33,691 nt of DNA from a bacterium (GCA_021813525.1 JAKAKK010000040.1:1-33691); one strand, 5' to 3'; counted from the stretch's first letter, positions 25,957 to 32,106 are shown. Made by a program: numbers and translations. The notes: a model not told the origin generated them from the sequence alone.

Positions 25957-26204
25957 TGACCCCAAATTCCGCCGTCTATATCGTTGCTTATGTTTACGCC
26001 GGGACCGCTGTCAAAGTAAGAGGCAGAGAAGTTAGTGGCAGAGGTTCCCCAATTATCATCAAATACAGACTCGCTTTTTTGGGATTTAAACCTTTTAACA
26101 TCTTCGGCGGAAGGCGGGAACATTTTAACTAACAACCTGCCGATGCCCACGGCTAATATCCCAAAGGCTATAAATAAAACTATTGTCGTCAATAACATAT
26201 TCAT
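25953..26204 (-). CDS. Unknown small single-pass membrane protein
   Basis: An 83-residue protein, convergent with traG and overlapping its end by 4 bp. One strong membrane segment (about 3-25, LLTTIVLFIAFGILAVGIGRLLV) is followed by a polar tail with many Ser, Asp and Asn and a PPSAEDVKRFKSQKSES stretch. A good GAGGAG ribosome site stands about 8 bp before the ATG at 26204. No family recognised. A small membrane protein next to traG could serve in entry exclusion, but there is only positional support. Confidence 0.55.
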   Translation of the reverse strand: MNMLLTTIVLFIAFGILAVGIGRLLVKMFPPSAEDVKRFKSQKSESVFDDNWGTSATNFSASYFDSGPGVNISNDIDGGIWGH

Positions 26205-26336
26205 ATAATCTCTCCTCTGCCCTTACCTCTCCGTGCATATTAATTTTACTGCCCCTATAGTCTTGATAGAGGCTTTCAGTTCTATTTATACTACCAAACA
26301 TATTAAAAGTCAAATCGGGGGGGTAAATTGTGAAAT

Positions 26337-26783
26337 TTAATTGCGATCCTTTTTAACTGGTGCAGTTCCAATTAAATGAAAGTTAAAGGTTGTGCTATTA
26401 TCACCTTTAGCTAATCCTATATCCTTCCGGATAGCTAAAAGTAGCTTTTTAAGTAATTCATCGTGTTCTTCCGGCGATTTAGCCCGGTTTTCCCTATTAG
26501 AGAACTTTACCCAACCATGAAATGCCATGAGGGCTTCAATCACGTATTGGGGCGCAACGAGGGCTATTGTGTTAGCCGCAAGAGAGAATCGTCTGTTTGC
26601 ATCTTCTTTGTCCATTCCATCCACGGCAAGATCAGAAAGAGCCGTTAAAAGCATTTTATAGTGATTTATTTTTTCATTCCGCAAATCAACAAAGAGCTGA
26701 TAACGCTTGGTTAGATAATAAGATAACGCTATACTAAATATACTTACAGAACCGCCTATAATAGCCACTAAGATAATATTCAT
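26337..26783 (-). CDS. Unknown membrane-anchored helical protein
   Basis: A 148-residue protein with one N-terminal membrane segment (about 4-24) and a cytoplasmic helical domain (NEKINHYKMLLTALSDLA, ANTIALVAPQYVIEALMAFH, SPEEHDELLKKLLLAIRKDIGL). This pattern is familiar from scattered hypothetical proteins on bacterial chromosomes and mobile elements, where a cytoplasmic helix bundle follows one anchor, but no function is known to me. The gene stands alone between two minus-strand and plus-strand units and is probably accessory cargo. Confidence 0.6.
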   Translation of the reverse strand: MNIILVAIIGGSVSIFSIALSYYLTKRYQLFVDLRNEKINHYKMLLTALSDLAVDGMDKEDANRRFSLAANTIALVAPQYVIEALMAFHGWVKFSNRENRAKSPEEHDELLKKLLLAIRKDIGLAKGDNSTTFNFHLIGTAPVKKDRN

Positions 26784-26883
26784 ATTAAAATATTTAGATA
26801 AATATACTCTTGTTTTTAAAAGTTAATAATTTTAGTTTCAATTATGAGTATTGTTATAATAAATTTTAATATTAATTGTCAAT

Positions 26884-26913
26884 AAAAATCCTTTTAAATT
26901 TGCGTTTTAAGGC
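26884..26913. repeat. 30-bp repeat, copy 1 of 2
   Basis: AAAAATCCTTTTAAATTTGC and the following ten bases recur at 31606-31635 with 28 of 30 identical. Both copies stand in non-coding DNA beside a gene start or end. Function unknown; a duplicated control region is the simplest idea. Confidence 0.5.
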
Positions 26914-26944
26914 GCTAAACTTGACAAAGATAAATTACAATGTT

Positions 26945-26966
26945 AAGTTAAAATAATATTTAACTT
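26945..26966. promoter_or_regulatory. Inverted repeat at the -35 of the 27036 promoter
   Basis: AAGTTAAA (26945-26952) is mirrored by TTTAACTT (26959-26966), which overlaps the -35 hexamer. The 19 bases AAGTTAAAATAATATTTAA recur at 27765-27783, just before the primase promoter. The shared element is a candidate common operator for the two transcription units. Confidence 0.5.
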
Positions 26967-26994
26967 GACAATATTTTTACATATATGTTATGAT
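26965..26994 (+). promoter_or_regulatory. Promoter of the small gene at 27036
   Basis: TTGACA (26965-26970) and TATGAT (26989-26994) are 18 nt apart. A leader of about 35 nt follows, with a consensus AAAGGAGGTGA ribosome site. Confidence 0.6.
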
Positions 26995-27035
26995 AAATAG
27001 AACTCAAGATATTATATAAAGGAGGTGAAAAGAAA

Positions 27036-27245
27036 ATGAAAACAATTAAGAAAAAAGCTACGCCCACTCAGATTTCTATCTTAAAGGACTTATGTTCCGA
27101 TATGGGCGTAAAAAATCTTGCCGATTTTATTATTTTCGCCGCAGAGAATAATGTTAAAACCGACGGATTTGAAGATTTATCTTTCGACGGTGCGACAAAA
27201 TTAATAGTCTGTAGTCTTGCCGTTTCCTCCCGCCCTACAAATTAA
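27036..27245 (+). CDS. Unknown 69-residue protein
   Basis: A 69-residue protein with a basic start (MKTIKKKATPTQISILKDLC) and helical middle (VKNLADFIIFAAENN). Not recognised. The excellent ribosome site (AAAGGAGGTGAAAAGAAA) and promoter say it is a real, well-expressed gene. A short hairpin (GCTTGCC 27262-27268 / GGCAAGC 27275-27281) follows without a T-run. It stands just before the iteron-like repeats and might be a small regulator of replication or transfer; this is only positional reasoning. Confidence 0.6.
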   Translation: MKTIKKKATPTQISILKDLCSDMGVKNLADFIIFAAENNVKTDGFEDLSFDGATKLIVCSLAVSSRPTN

Positions 27246-27392
27246 TAAAGAAATTGCTTAAGCTTGCCATTTTCGGCAAGCCCATTCCCCTAACTTGACA
27301 AATATAAAATATAACGTTAAATAATCCACATTTTTTTACATTTAATATTTATCAATAACTCCAATATTTTAGCCGATTAAAAGTTAATTTGC

Positions 27393-27545
27393 ATAACCGT
27401 ATCTTAAGGTCAAATACCGTCTTAATTCGGTCAAACTCAGTCAAATGCCGTTTATTTTTGTGTTATTTAATTTTTTTAGACGCTATATAACCGTATCTTA
27501 AGGTCAAATTCGGTCAAACAAGGTAATAATTCGGTCAAATGCGGT
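27393..27545. repeat. GGTCAAAT repeat modules, copies 2 and 3 (iteron-like)
   Basis: The 23 bases beginning ATAACCGTATCTTAAGGTCAA occur at 27393-27415 and again, identical, at 27487-27509. Each is followed by more TTCGGTCAAA and GTCAAATGCSGT units spaced by 10-22 bp. Together with the copy at 16859 they form a family of imperfect direct repeats. The surrounding 850-bp gap (27246-28097) has no credible gene, is AT-rich, and leads to the primase. These are features of an iteron-type replication origin; a set of activator boxes is the alternative. Confidence 0.55.
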
Positions 27546-27790
27546 ATAGGCTTAACGCCTTATAACATATGGCGTTGATGAGAAAAATAACGTCGAAAAT
27601 ATCCCCACCGCGCATTGTCTTGATAGGTTGGAAAATAGATAATAAATTTATTGAATAATATAAGTATATCTTTTTTGGCATTTATTTGTCAATCGGGGGG
27701 GGGGCTGTGTCATGCAAGTAGTTTTTATTTTATTAATAACTTAACAATTTAAAAAGGATATGTCAAGTTAAAATAATATTTAATTCTTCC

Positions 27791-27819
27791 TTGACAAACC
27801 TAAAATACAAAGATATAAT
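27791..27819 (+). promoter_or_regulatory. Promoter with long leader upstream of the primase
   Basis: TTGACA (27791-27796), 17-nt spacer, TATAAT (27814-27819): a full-consensus sigma-70 promoter. The next gene on this strand starts only at 28098, so the transcript would have about 270 nt of leader. Confidence 0.65.
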
Positions 27820-27840
27820 ATATTTATCTTTCTCGGATGT

Positions 27841-27955
27841 GCCGTATTTTCTTTATTTAAGGCTTTTAAGCCTCGATATGGCATATTAATTACTTTAATA
27901 AGAAGAAATTATTAAAGACGTATTTTATAACCTCACGGGGTTAAACCGGTTATAA
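27841..27955 (+). promoter_or_regulatory. Structured leader of the primase mRNA
   Basis: Two hairpins are visible. GCCGTAT (27841-27847) pairs with ATATGGC (27876-27882) around an inner stem AGGCTT/AAGCCT (27860-27873). TTATAACC (27925-27932) pairs with GGTTATAA (27948-27955). Such leaders often control replication genes by attenuation or antisense RNA. It is not a riboswitch class that I recognise. Confidence 0.4.
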
Positions 27956-28097
27956 TCTCAATCTCCCCCCGAACGTGCCGCTTCAGTGCGACCTTTCCAA
28001 ACTATTCATATGAGGACATCTCGTCTCCGTCCCCAATAATATTCCATTTTTTTAGTTAATTTTTTATATATATTTCATTTAATTCCGGGAGGTATTT

Positions 28098-28850
28098 ATG
28101 TCAGAAATCTATCAGATTCTAAGCCTATACAAATCAATTCAACTTTGCTTGATAAACGAAAAAGGACGTATTCTCCTGAATTTCGCTACTTGTTTAGACG
28201 ATATTGATTTTAAAAGGCTTACAAAAAGAAATCTTAATAATGGAATTTATTTTATGCCGGCGGTCGAATCTAATGTTTTATTTTTAGACGATTTGACGGC
28301 AATAGATGTAATTCCTTATCGTTCAATTATAGTGCAAACAAGCTCAAAAAAGTTCCAGGCACATATTTTTATTGATAAAATTATGTCTGCCGAACAAAGA
28401 ACAAAGTTGCAGCGTATTTTGGTTAGGCGATTTAATGCTGATGTTGGGGCGACGTCGGGAATGCAACCAAGACGTCTGCCCGAATTCACAAATCAGAAAT
28501 ATCCAGAACGACCGTTAGTGAAGATTGCTAAAAATACAATAGCTAATTCTAATGTGCCTGTTCTTGATATTTCGAAAATAATTTGTGAAGAACCTAAAGT
28601 AAGTCAGCCTACTTATTTACCAAAACCAAACTACTCAAAAAAATCAAAATCTTGGAACGACTTTTTTACCGGCGACGCTTCGAGCGCAGACATGAGGTAT
28701 GTTTTATATCTCTGCCGGCAGGGTTGGACGGATGAAGCTATTAAAGCTCAACTTCTCTTAGAAAGTAATAATCTTTATAAGAGAAAATCCGGACATGTCG
28801 AAGATTATCTCGATCGTACAATTTTAAAGGCTCGTTCTTATTTCGTTTAA
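28098..28850 (+). CDS. RepB-like DNA primase
   Basis: A 250-residue protein. Residues 48-135 match the RepB-like/archaeo-eukaryotic primase pattern of mobile elements: VLFLDDLTA (60-68, acidic metal-binding pair), YRSIIVQTSSKKFQAHIFI (74-92), RRFNADVGAT and RRLPEFTNQKYPER (125-138). The last part (about 190-250) has a helical primase C-terminal look (SSADMRYVLYLCRQGWTDEAIKAQLL). It would make primers for replication of the element or of the transferred strand. A GGGAGG ribosome site precedes the ATG. It is over 9 kb away from the DUF3987 helicase-like gene, although the two kinds of protein often act together. Confidence 0.78.
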   Translation: MSEIYQILSLYKSIQLCLINEKGRILLNFATCLDDIDFKRLTKRNLNNGIYFMPAVESNVLFLDDLTAIDVIPYRSIIVQTSSKKFQAHIFIDKIMSAEQRTKLQRILVRRFNADVGATSGMQPRRLPEFTNQKYPERPLVKIAKNTIANSNVPVLDISKIICEEPKVSQPTYLPKPNYSKKSKSWNDFFTGDASSADMRYVLYLCRQGWTDEAIKAQLLLESNNLYKRKSGHVEDYLDRTILKARSYFV

Positions 28851-29489
28851 AGGTTGTGTTTGGCTTTTTTCCGCTGCCGGAAGAAAGACAAGCACAACCC
28901 CCTTCCTAAAATAAAAATCCGCCGGAGTTTTTTACGCCGAAGCGCGTAAAAAACGGAGCAAGGATTTTTCCTCCCCCCACGGTAATCTTGCAACGTCCCT
29001 TCAGTATAAGCAAAGAAGTTGCGTCATTTTTTTTGACAAAAAAAAATGAATACTGAAGGGGCGGGCGAAAACCGCTAAAAAGATTAACATCTCAAAAAAA
29101 ATTGAAAAAATGACAGGCAAAAAGTATTAGTGAGAGCGTTAATACTGCCGTAAAAAAATCAAAAACAGACGTCAAACTTTCGCCTGTTTTCATGTCTTAT
29201 TGTGGCGCATTACAAATTTTCGACACCTCTTTTTATTTTTTTGACCGCGCCACGAAGGTGTCTAAGGTTCTACTTGACCGAGTAGTATCCTAATCTAAAG
29301 TTACGGTCACTAAAGCTCTTGCACCATCGGGGTTACAAAGTTCCCATTTTAAAAACTTTTACGAACTGATATTTTTGCTCAGATTGGGCTTGCTACACTA
29401 CAATCTCCGGGGGCGATCCGGTATAAAGGCGCAGATGATAGGGTTGCGTTTACAATAAACGAAACAACAAAATTGGAGGGCAAATAATA
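28851..29489. other. Hairpin-rich non-coding region, candidate oriT or regulatory RNA
   Basis: The 639-bp gap between the primase and the second recombinase has no credible gene. It contains a 22-bp imperfect stem at 28852-28899; a stem AAAAATCC/GGATTTTT enclosing an 11-bp perfect stem at 28913-28969; a 14-bp stem CGTCCCTTCAGTAT / ATACTGAAGGGGCG at 28994-29063, with a competing GCAAC/GTTGC pairing; AGTATTA/TAATACT at 29123-29146; and two interleaved 7-bp pairs at 29202-29262 that make a pseudoknot order. The density of strong inverted repeats directly before a recombinase-like protein fits an origin of transfer. A structured RNA is the other option. Confidence 0.5.
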
Positions 29490-30443
29490 ATGTCTTTGAA
29501 AAATAATTTACGTTTTTACGCTGGGCAAGTTTCTAACAGACTTGAAGACCCGATGAAAGTATTATCCGAAAAATCAAAATTTAATATCCGAAGCGAGAGT
29601 GTTTCCATCGCTGAAGATTTTAAGCGCGCTGGGGTAAAAACCAAACTTGTTAAACAGTTAAATTTAGAAGATTTTAAAAAGGTTGCAGAATATTGGAAAT
29701 CTAAGGGCTATACAGCAGGAACAATGCAAAATAAGGCTTCAGCATTACGCGCGATTTGCAATGCGGCAGGAAACGAAAATATAAAAAATATAAATAACGG
29801 TGAACTCGGTATTGTGTCAAGGAATGTTCTGAATCCAAATAACCTAAACGGAGCAGCCGTTATATCCGAAAAATCGCTTAAAAAAATCAAAAATCCCGAG
29901 GTTTCAGCTGCTTTGCGCCTCGAAGCCGCTTACGGACTCCGCCGAGAAGAATCGGCTCACGTTGTTTTCGAATTGACGAAGGGGCATGTAGTCACAGCCC
30001 CCGGAAAAGAAAATATTCTAACGATGAAAGGAAGCTGGTGTAAAAACGGCCGCCAAAGAGGAAAAATCACATTCAACGGAAGGCCGAACGGGGAATTGAT
30101 TTTACGCGACGGCGGGGCGCTATTAAAGCAGGTTGCTGAATCCGTTAAAGGAATACGTATTGATTATCGCGTTGAGCAATTTCAGCGGAAAATAAATTAT
30201 GCGGCCGACAAATGCAAAAAATTGGACAATAACCCCGATATACATCCTCATGCTTTAAGGCATAATTATGCGCATGAGCGGTATCACGAAATAACCGGCA
30301 GGGATTGTCCTGCTGCTGGAGGTATAAAATATTCCGAGATGAGTTCTAAAGAGCAGAAACAATATCATTCTGCCGCAAAAATAATCTCGGAAGAACTGGG
30401 GCATAGCCGGGAAACGATAAGCAGGACATATATTGGAAAATAA
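29490..30443 (+). CDS. Second tyrosine recombinase, possible MpsA-like mobilization protein
   Basis: A 317-residue protein unlike the integrase at the left end. The N-terminal half (1-115) is a SAM-like DNA-binding region (AEYWKSKGYTAGTMQNKASALRAIC). The catalytic half has R151/R152 (YGLRREES), H254-x2-R257 (HPHALRHNYAHERY), H305 (LGHSRETI) and Y314 (SRTYIG), so the active site is complete. The C-terminus ends three residues after the tyrosine, shorter than in typical integrases. It fits the family annotated as integrase-domain proteins on plasmids and islands. SGI1's MpsA, an atypical relaxase related to tyrosine recombinases, is the attractive parallel because no other relaxase exists here and a hairpin-rich region precedes it. 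A GGAGGG ribosome site supports the start. Confidence 0.85.
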   Translation: MSLKNNLRFYAGQVSNRLEDPMKVLSEKSKFNIRSESVSIAEDFKRAGVKTKLVKQLNLEDFKKVAEYWKSKGYTAGTMQNKASALRAICNAAGNENIKNINNGELGIVSRNVLNPNNLNGAAVISEKSLKKIKNPEVSAALRLEAAYGLRREESAHVVFELTKGHVVTAPGKENILTMKGSWCKNGRQRGKITFNGRPNGELILRDGGALLKQVAESVKGIRIDYRVEQFQRKINYAADKCKKLDNNPDIHPHALRHNYAHERYHEITGRDCPAAGGIKYSEMSSKEQKQYHSAAKIISEELGHSRETISRTYIGK

Positions 30444-30447
30444 GGTA

Positions 30448-30479
30448 AATAGACACTAAACTTTTCAATTAGGTCTATT
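30448..30479. terminator. Convergent terminator between the second recombinase and the secreted protein
   Basis: AATAGAC-A-CTAA (30448-30459) pairs with TTAG-GTCTATT (30469-30479), an 11-bp stem with one bulge and a CTTTTCAA-like loop. It lies exactly between two converging genes. T-runs are weak. Confidence 0.45.
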
Positions 30480-30764
30480 ATCTATGAGCCAGCTCGTCTT
30501 TAATGCTGTTTTTATGCCTTTAAGACATTGTTCAATTAAATAGTTCTGATTTTTTTGACTCATTTTTTTTGCGGCAGCCTGGCAAAATGGAAATATCGTA
30601 TTAACATAAACTCCTTTATACCATGCTTCTTTCCATCCTATGACATATATTTTAGCGCCTAATTTTTTCAAATTATTAGTTTTATGATTATTTCCGGCAT
30701 AAGCCATTGTCGGTATCGAAACAAACATAACTACGAACGATAAGATTATAACGAACTTATTCAT
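30465..30764 (-). CDS. Unknown small exported protein
   Basis: A 99-residue protein with a clear signal peptide (1-23: MNKFVIILSFVVMFVSIPTMAYA, cleavage AYA before GN). The mature part of about 76 residues is basic, with aromatic residues (GWKEAWYKGVYVNTIFPF) and two cysteines (FCQAA, EQCLKG) that could pair. Not recognised. A strong AAAGGAGG ribosome site precedes the ATG at 30764. It is convergent with the second recombinase. As an element-encoded periplasmic protein it could belong to transfer, exclusion or a host-interaction function; the sequence does not tell which. Confidence 0.6.
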   Translation of the reverse strand: MNKFVIILSFVVMFVSIPTMAYAGNNHKTNNLKKLGAKIYVIGWKEAWYKGVYVNTIFPFCQAAAKKMSQKNQNYLIEQCLKGIKTALKTSWLIDNRPN

Positions 30765-30950
30765 AATAAAAGCCTCCTTTAAATACCCTGAAGGGCGTTA
30801 ATGATATTATTGCCAATTATATAAAATTATATAGAAAGTTTCCGGAAATTCAAGCGAGTTAAAATAATCTATTTCATTAAATAAATTATCGTGCAAGCTC
30901 GTTTAAAATAACTAATCTTGTTATCTGTTCATTATTGCCCAAAACATAAC

Positions 30951-30979
30951 TTGATTATCTTTCCGTATAGTGCTATATT
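30951..30979 (+). promoter_or_regulatory. Promoter of the DUF5678/retropepsin pair
   Basis: TTGATT (30951-30956) and TATATT (30974-30979) with a 17-nt spacer, about 30 nt before the start of the pair. Confidence 0.5.
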
Positions 30980-31016
30980 TTACGTATAGAGTAATTAATT
31001 TTTATGAGAGGCTAAA

Positions 31017-31205
31017 ATGATACAAGTTTTAATTAAAAATAACGACCTTGCCGGAAAATACGTGGCATTGAAAAGTTTTGAAGACTCTACGGTAATCGGT
31101 TCAGGCGACAGCCCAAAAGAAGCATACGATGAAGCGCAAAGAGAGGGACATAAAGAACCCGTCATTACGTATATTCCAGTTAAAGATATGGTGCAGATTT
31201 ACTGA
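31017..31205 (+). CDS. DUF5678-family small protein
   Basis: A 62-residue protein with the DUF5678 pattern: NNDLAGKYVALKSFEDSTVIGSGDSPKEAYDEAQREGHKEPVI, that is a GKYVA strand, a SG-x2-P-x-EA turn and helix, and a terminal strand with a YIP motif. The family is small, cytoplasmic and of unknown function. Its stop overlaps the start of the next gene by one base (TGATG), so the two are translationally coupled. Small DUF5678 proteins next to retropepsin-like proteases recur in bacterial genomes as far as I recall, which suggests that they work as a pair. Confidence 0.75.
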   Translation: MIQVLIKNNDLAGKYVALKSFEDSTVIGSGDSPKEAYDEAQREGHKEPVITYIPVKDMVQIY

Positions 31206-31606
31206 TGACTGCTGCCGAAATTCCTTTTACAAAATTTAACGATAACGATATAGCCCGGCCATGGCTGCCGGTTACAATTCATAATCCGCATACAAAACTA
31301 TCCATAAAAGTATATGGCTTAATCGATACGGGCGCAGATGAATGCGCTATTCCGGCAGAATACGCTCCGCTGCTCGGTCATAATTTGCAAGCCGGTATCC
31401 GCAAAACAATTAGCACCGGCAATGGCGCAACTACCGCTTATGCGCATACATTATGCTTTAAAACCGACAGCATAGAAATAAACGACGTATTAATAGATTT
31501 TATGCCAAACTTGCACGTCGTATTATTGGGAGTTAAAAGTTTTCTAAGCAACTTTATTCTTACTGTTAATTATAAAAATTCCACTTTTAGCTTGAATAAA
31601 CCTTAA
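31205..31606 (+). CDS. Retropepsin-like aspartic protease
   Basis: A 133-residue clan-AA aspartic protease fold of about the size of one retropepsin subunit. The active-site loop is LIDTGADECAIP (D41-T42-G43, strands IKVYG before it). The flap region is rich in Gly, Thr and Asn (ISTGNGATTAY), and the second conserved psi-loop is VVLLGVKSFL. It should act as a homodimer in the cytoplasm, as no signal peptide is seen. The substrate is unknown. The start overlaps the stop of the DUF5678 gene. This pair lies at the far right end of the element, a usual place for accessory cargo. Confidence 0.8.
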   Translation: MTAAEIPFTKFNDNDIARPWLPVTIHNPHTKLSIKVYGLIDTGADECAIPAEYAPLLGHNLQAGIRKTISTGNGATTAYAHTLCFKTDSIEINDVLIDFMPNLHVVLLGVKSFLSNFILTVNYKNSTFSLNKP

Positions 31607-31635
31607 AAAATCCTTTCAAATTTGCGTTTTATGGC
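31606..31635. repeat. 30-bp repeat, copy 2 of 2
   Basis: Same 30 bases as at 26884-26913 with two differences. It begins at the stop codon of the retropepsin gene. Confidence 0.5.
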
Positions 31636-31705
31636 TCGGAAACAGTCGGGTAGACATAAAACATTAACCGTTTTTATTATTTCTTTAATAGTTTTTTTTA
31701 AAGAT

Positions 31706-31790
31706 AATTCACCAATGGTTCGCAAAACTTTTGCGAACCATTAACCGCATATAAATAAAGGCGTTGCGGGGATAATTCACAAATTCACAA
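31706..31790. repeat. Right-end AATTCAC repeats and inverted counterpart of the left cluster
   Basis: AATTCAC occurs at 31706, 31774 and 31782. The 20 bases at 31771-31790 are the exact reverse complement of 16614-16633. The same binding protein could thus act at both ends of the element, in opposite orientation. The 384-bp gap 31607-31990 contains no credible gene, only this cluster, a long palindrome and the terminal repeat. Confidence 0.55.
31714..31742. terminator. Perfect 14-bp inverted repeat near attR
   Basis: AATGGTTCGCAAAA (31714-31727) and TTTTGCGAACCATT (31729-31742) are perfect complements around a single C, so the real loop uses a few of the inner A-T pairs. It can stop transcripts of the retropepsin operon or form a cruciform. 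No T-run follows. Confidence 0.45.
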
Positions 31791-31913
31791 CAGTTTTTAC
31801 CATATAAAAATAAATTTTAAAAATAGCATTCCAATCTTGACATATTTTATATATTAAGTTATAAATATATAACTTGTTTTAATGATAAAAATCTGAGACT
31901 AAATAGATATTTT

Positions 31914-31930
31914 GTCACAAATCCGTCACA
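31914..31930. repeat. Terminal 17-bp repeat, right copy (candidate integrase arm site)
   Basis: GTCACAAATCCGTCACA, identical to 15512-15528 and in the same direction, 61 bp before attR. Confidence 0.5.
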
Positions 31931-31990
31931 TTGGATTTTGAATAATCTTAAAAGTTAAGTAATATTAATAAGTTATGGTTTATGGTGTTT

Positions 31991-32040
31991 GGCTTTACAA
32001 GCCGGGGGTCACAGGTTCGAACCCTGTTCCGCCTACCATT
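31991..32040 (+). repeat. attR: 50-bp repeat of the tRNA-Val 3' half
   Basis: Exact repeat of 15368-15417, from the anticodon stem through CCATT. The 5' half of a tRNA is missing in front of it (the preceding bases TATGGTGTTT do not form a D arm), so this is the attachment-site remnant and not a second tRNA gene. Confidence 0.95.
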
Positions 32041-32077
32041 GCCCCAATTTAAGCATGCGGTCAAATTTAGAATTCCC

Positions 32078-32106
32078 TTGACTTTTTCCTCTTATTTGTT
32101 TATCAT
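32078..32106 (+). promoter_or_regulatory. Promoter of tRNA-Asp just outside attR
   Basis: TTGACT (32078-32083) and TATCAT (32101-32106) with a 17-nt spacer. It lies on the host side of attR, so the downstream tRNA genes stay expressed when the element is inserted. Confidence 0.55.

Larger units (their letters stand above)
15368..32040. mobile_element. Integrated element in tRNA-Val carrying traH-traU-traG (SGI1-like IME candidate)
   Basis: The element is bounded by the 50-bp att repeats; repeat-to-repeat distance is 16,623 bp. In order it carries a tyrosine integrase, RHH and excisionase-like small DNA-binding proteins, a DUF3987 helicase-like protein, TraH, two unknown envelope proteins, TraU, TraG, small unknown genes, a RepB-like primase, a second tyrosine recombinase, a secreted protein and a DUF5678/retropepsin pair. 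No VirB4/TraC ATPase, TraD coupling protein, pilin, TraB/K/V core or MOB-family relaxase is seen. It is thus probably mobilizable rather than self-transmissible. The low-GC genes at 17.0-19.3 kb and the more balanced tra genes suggest a mosaic. Boundaries are firm; mode of transfer is inferred. Confidence 0.9.

Noticed and set aside
27699-27704. G-quadruplex
   Set aside because: Only one long G-run is present at each place; four nearby runs are needed.
29193-29297. 33-codon open frame starting MSYCGALQIFD
   Set aside because: No ribosome site and it overlaps the interleaved inverted repeats; coding is unlikely.
28851-29489. Group II intron or retron RNA
   Set aside because: No reverse transcriptase is encoded nearby and I do not see a domain V-like hairpin or the msr-msd layout.
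31991-32040. Second tRNA-Val gene
   Set aside because: Only the 3' half is present; no acceptor 5' strand or D arm precedes it, so it is attR.
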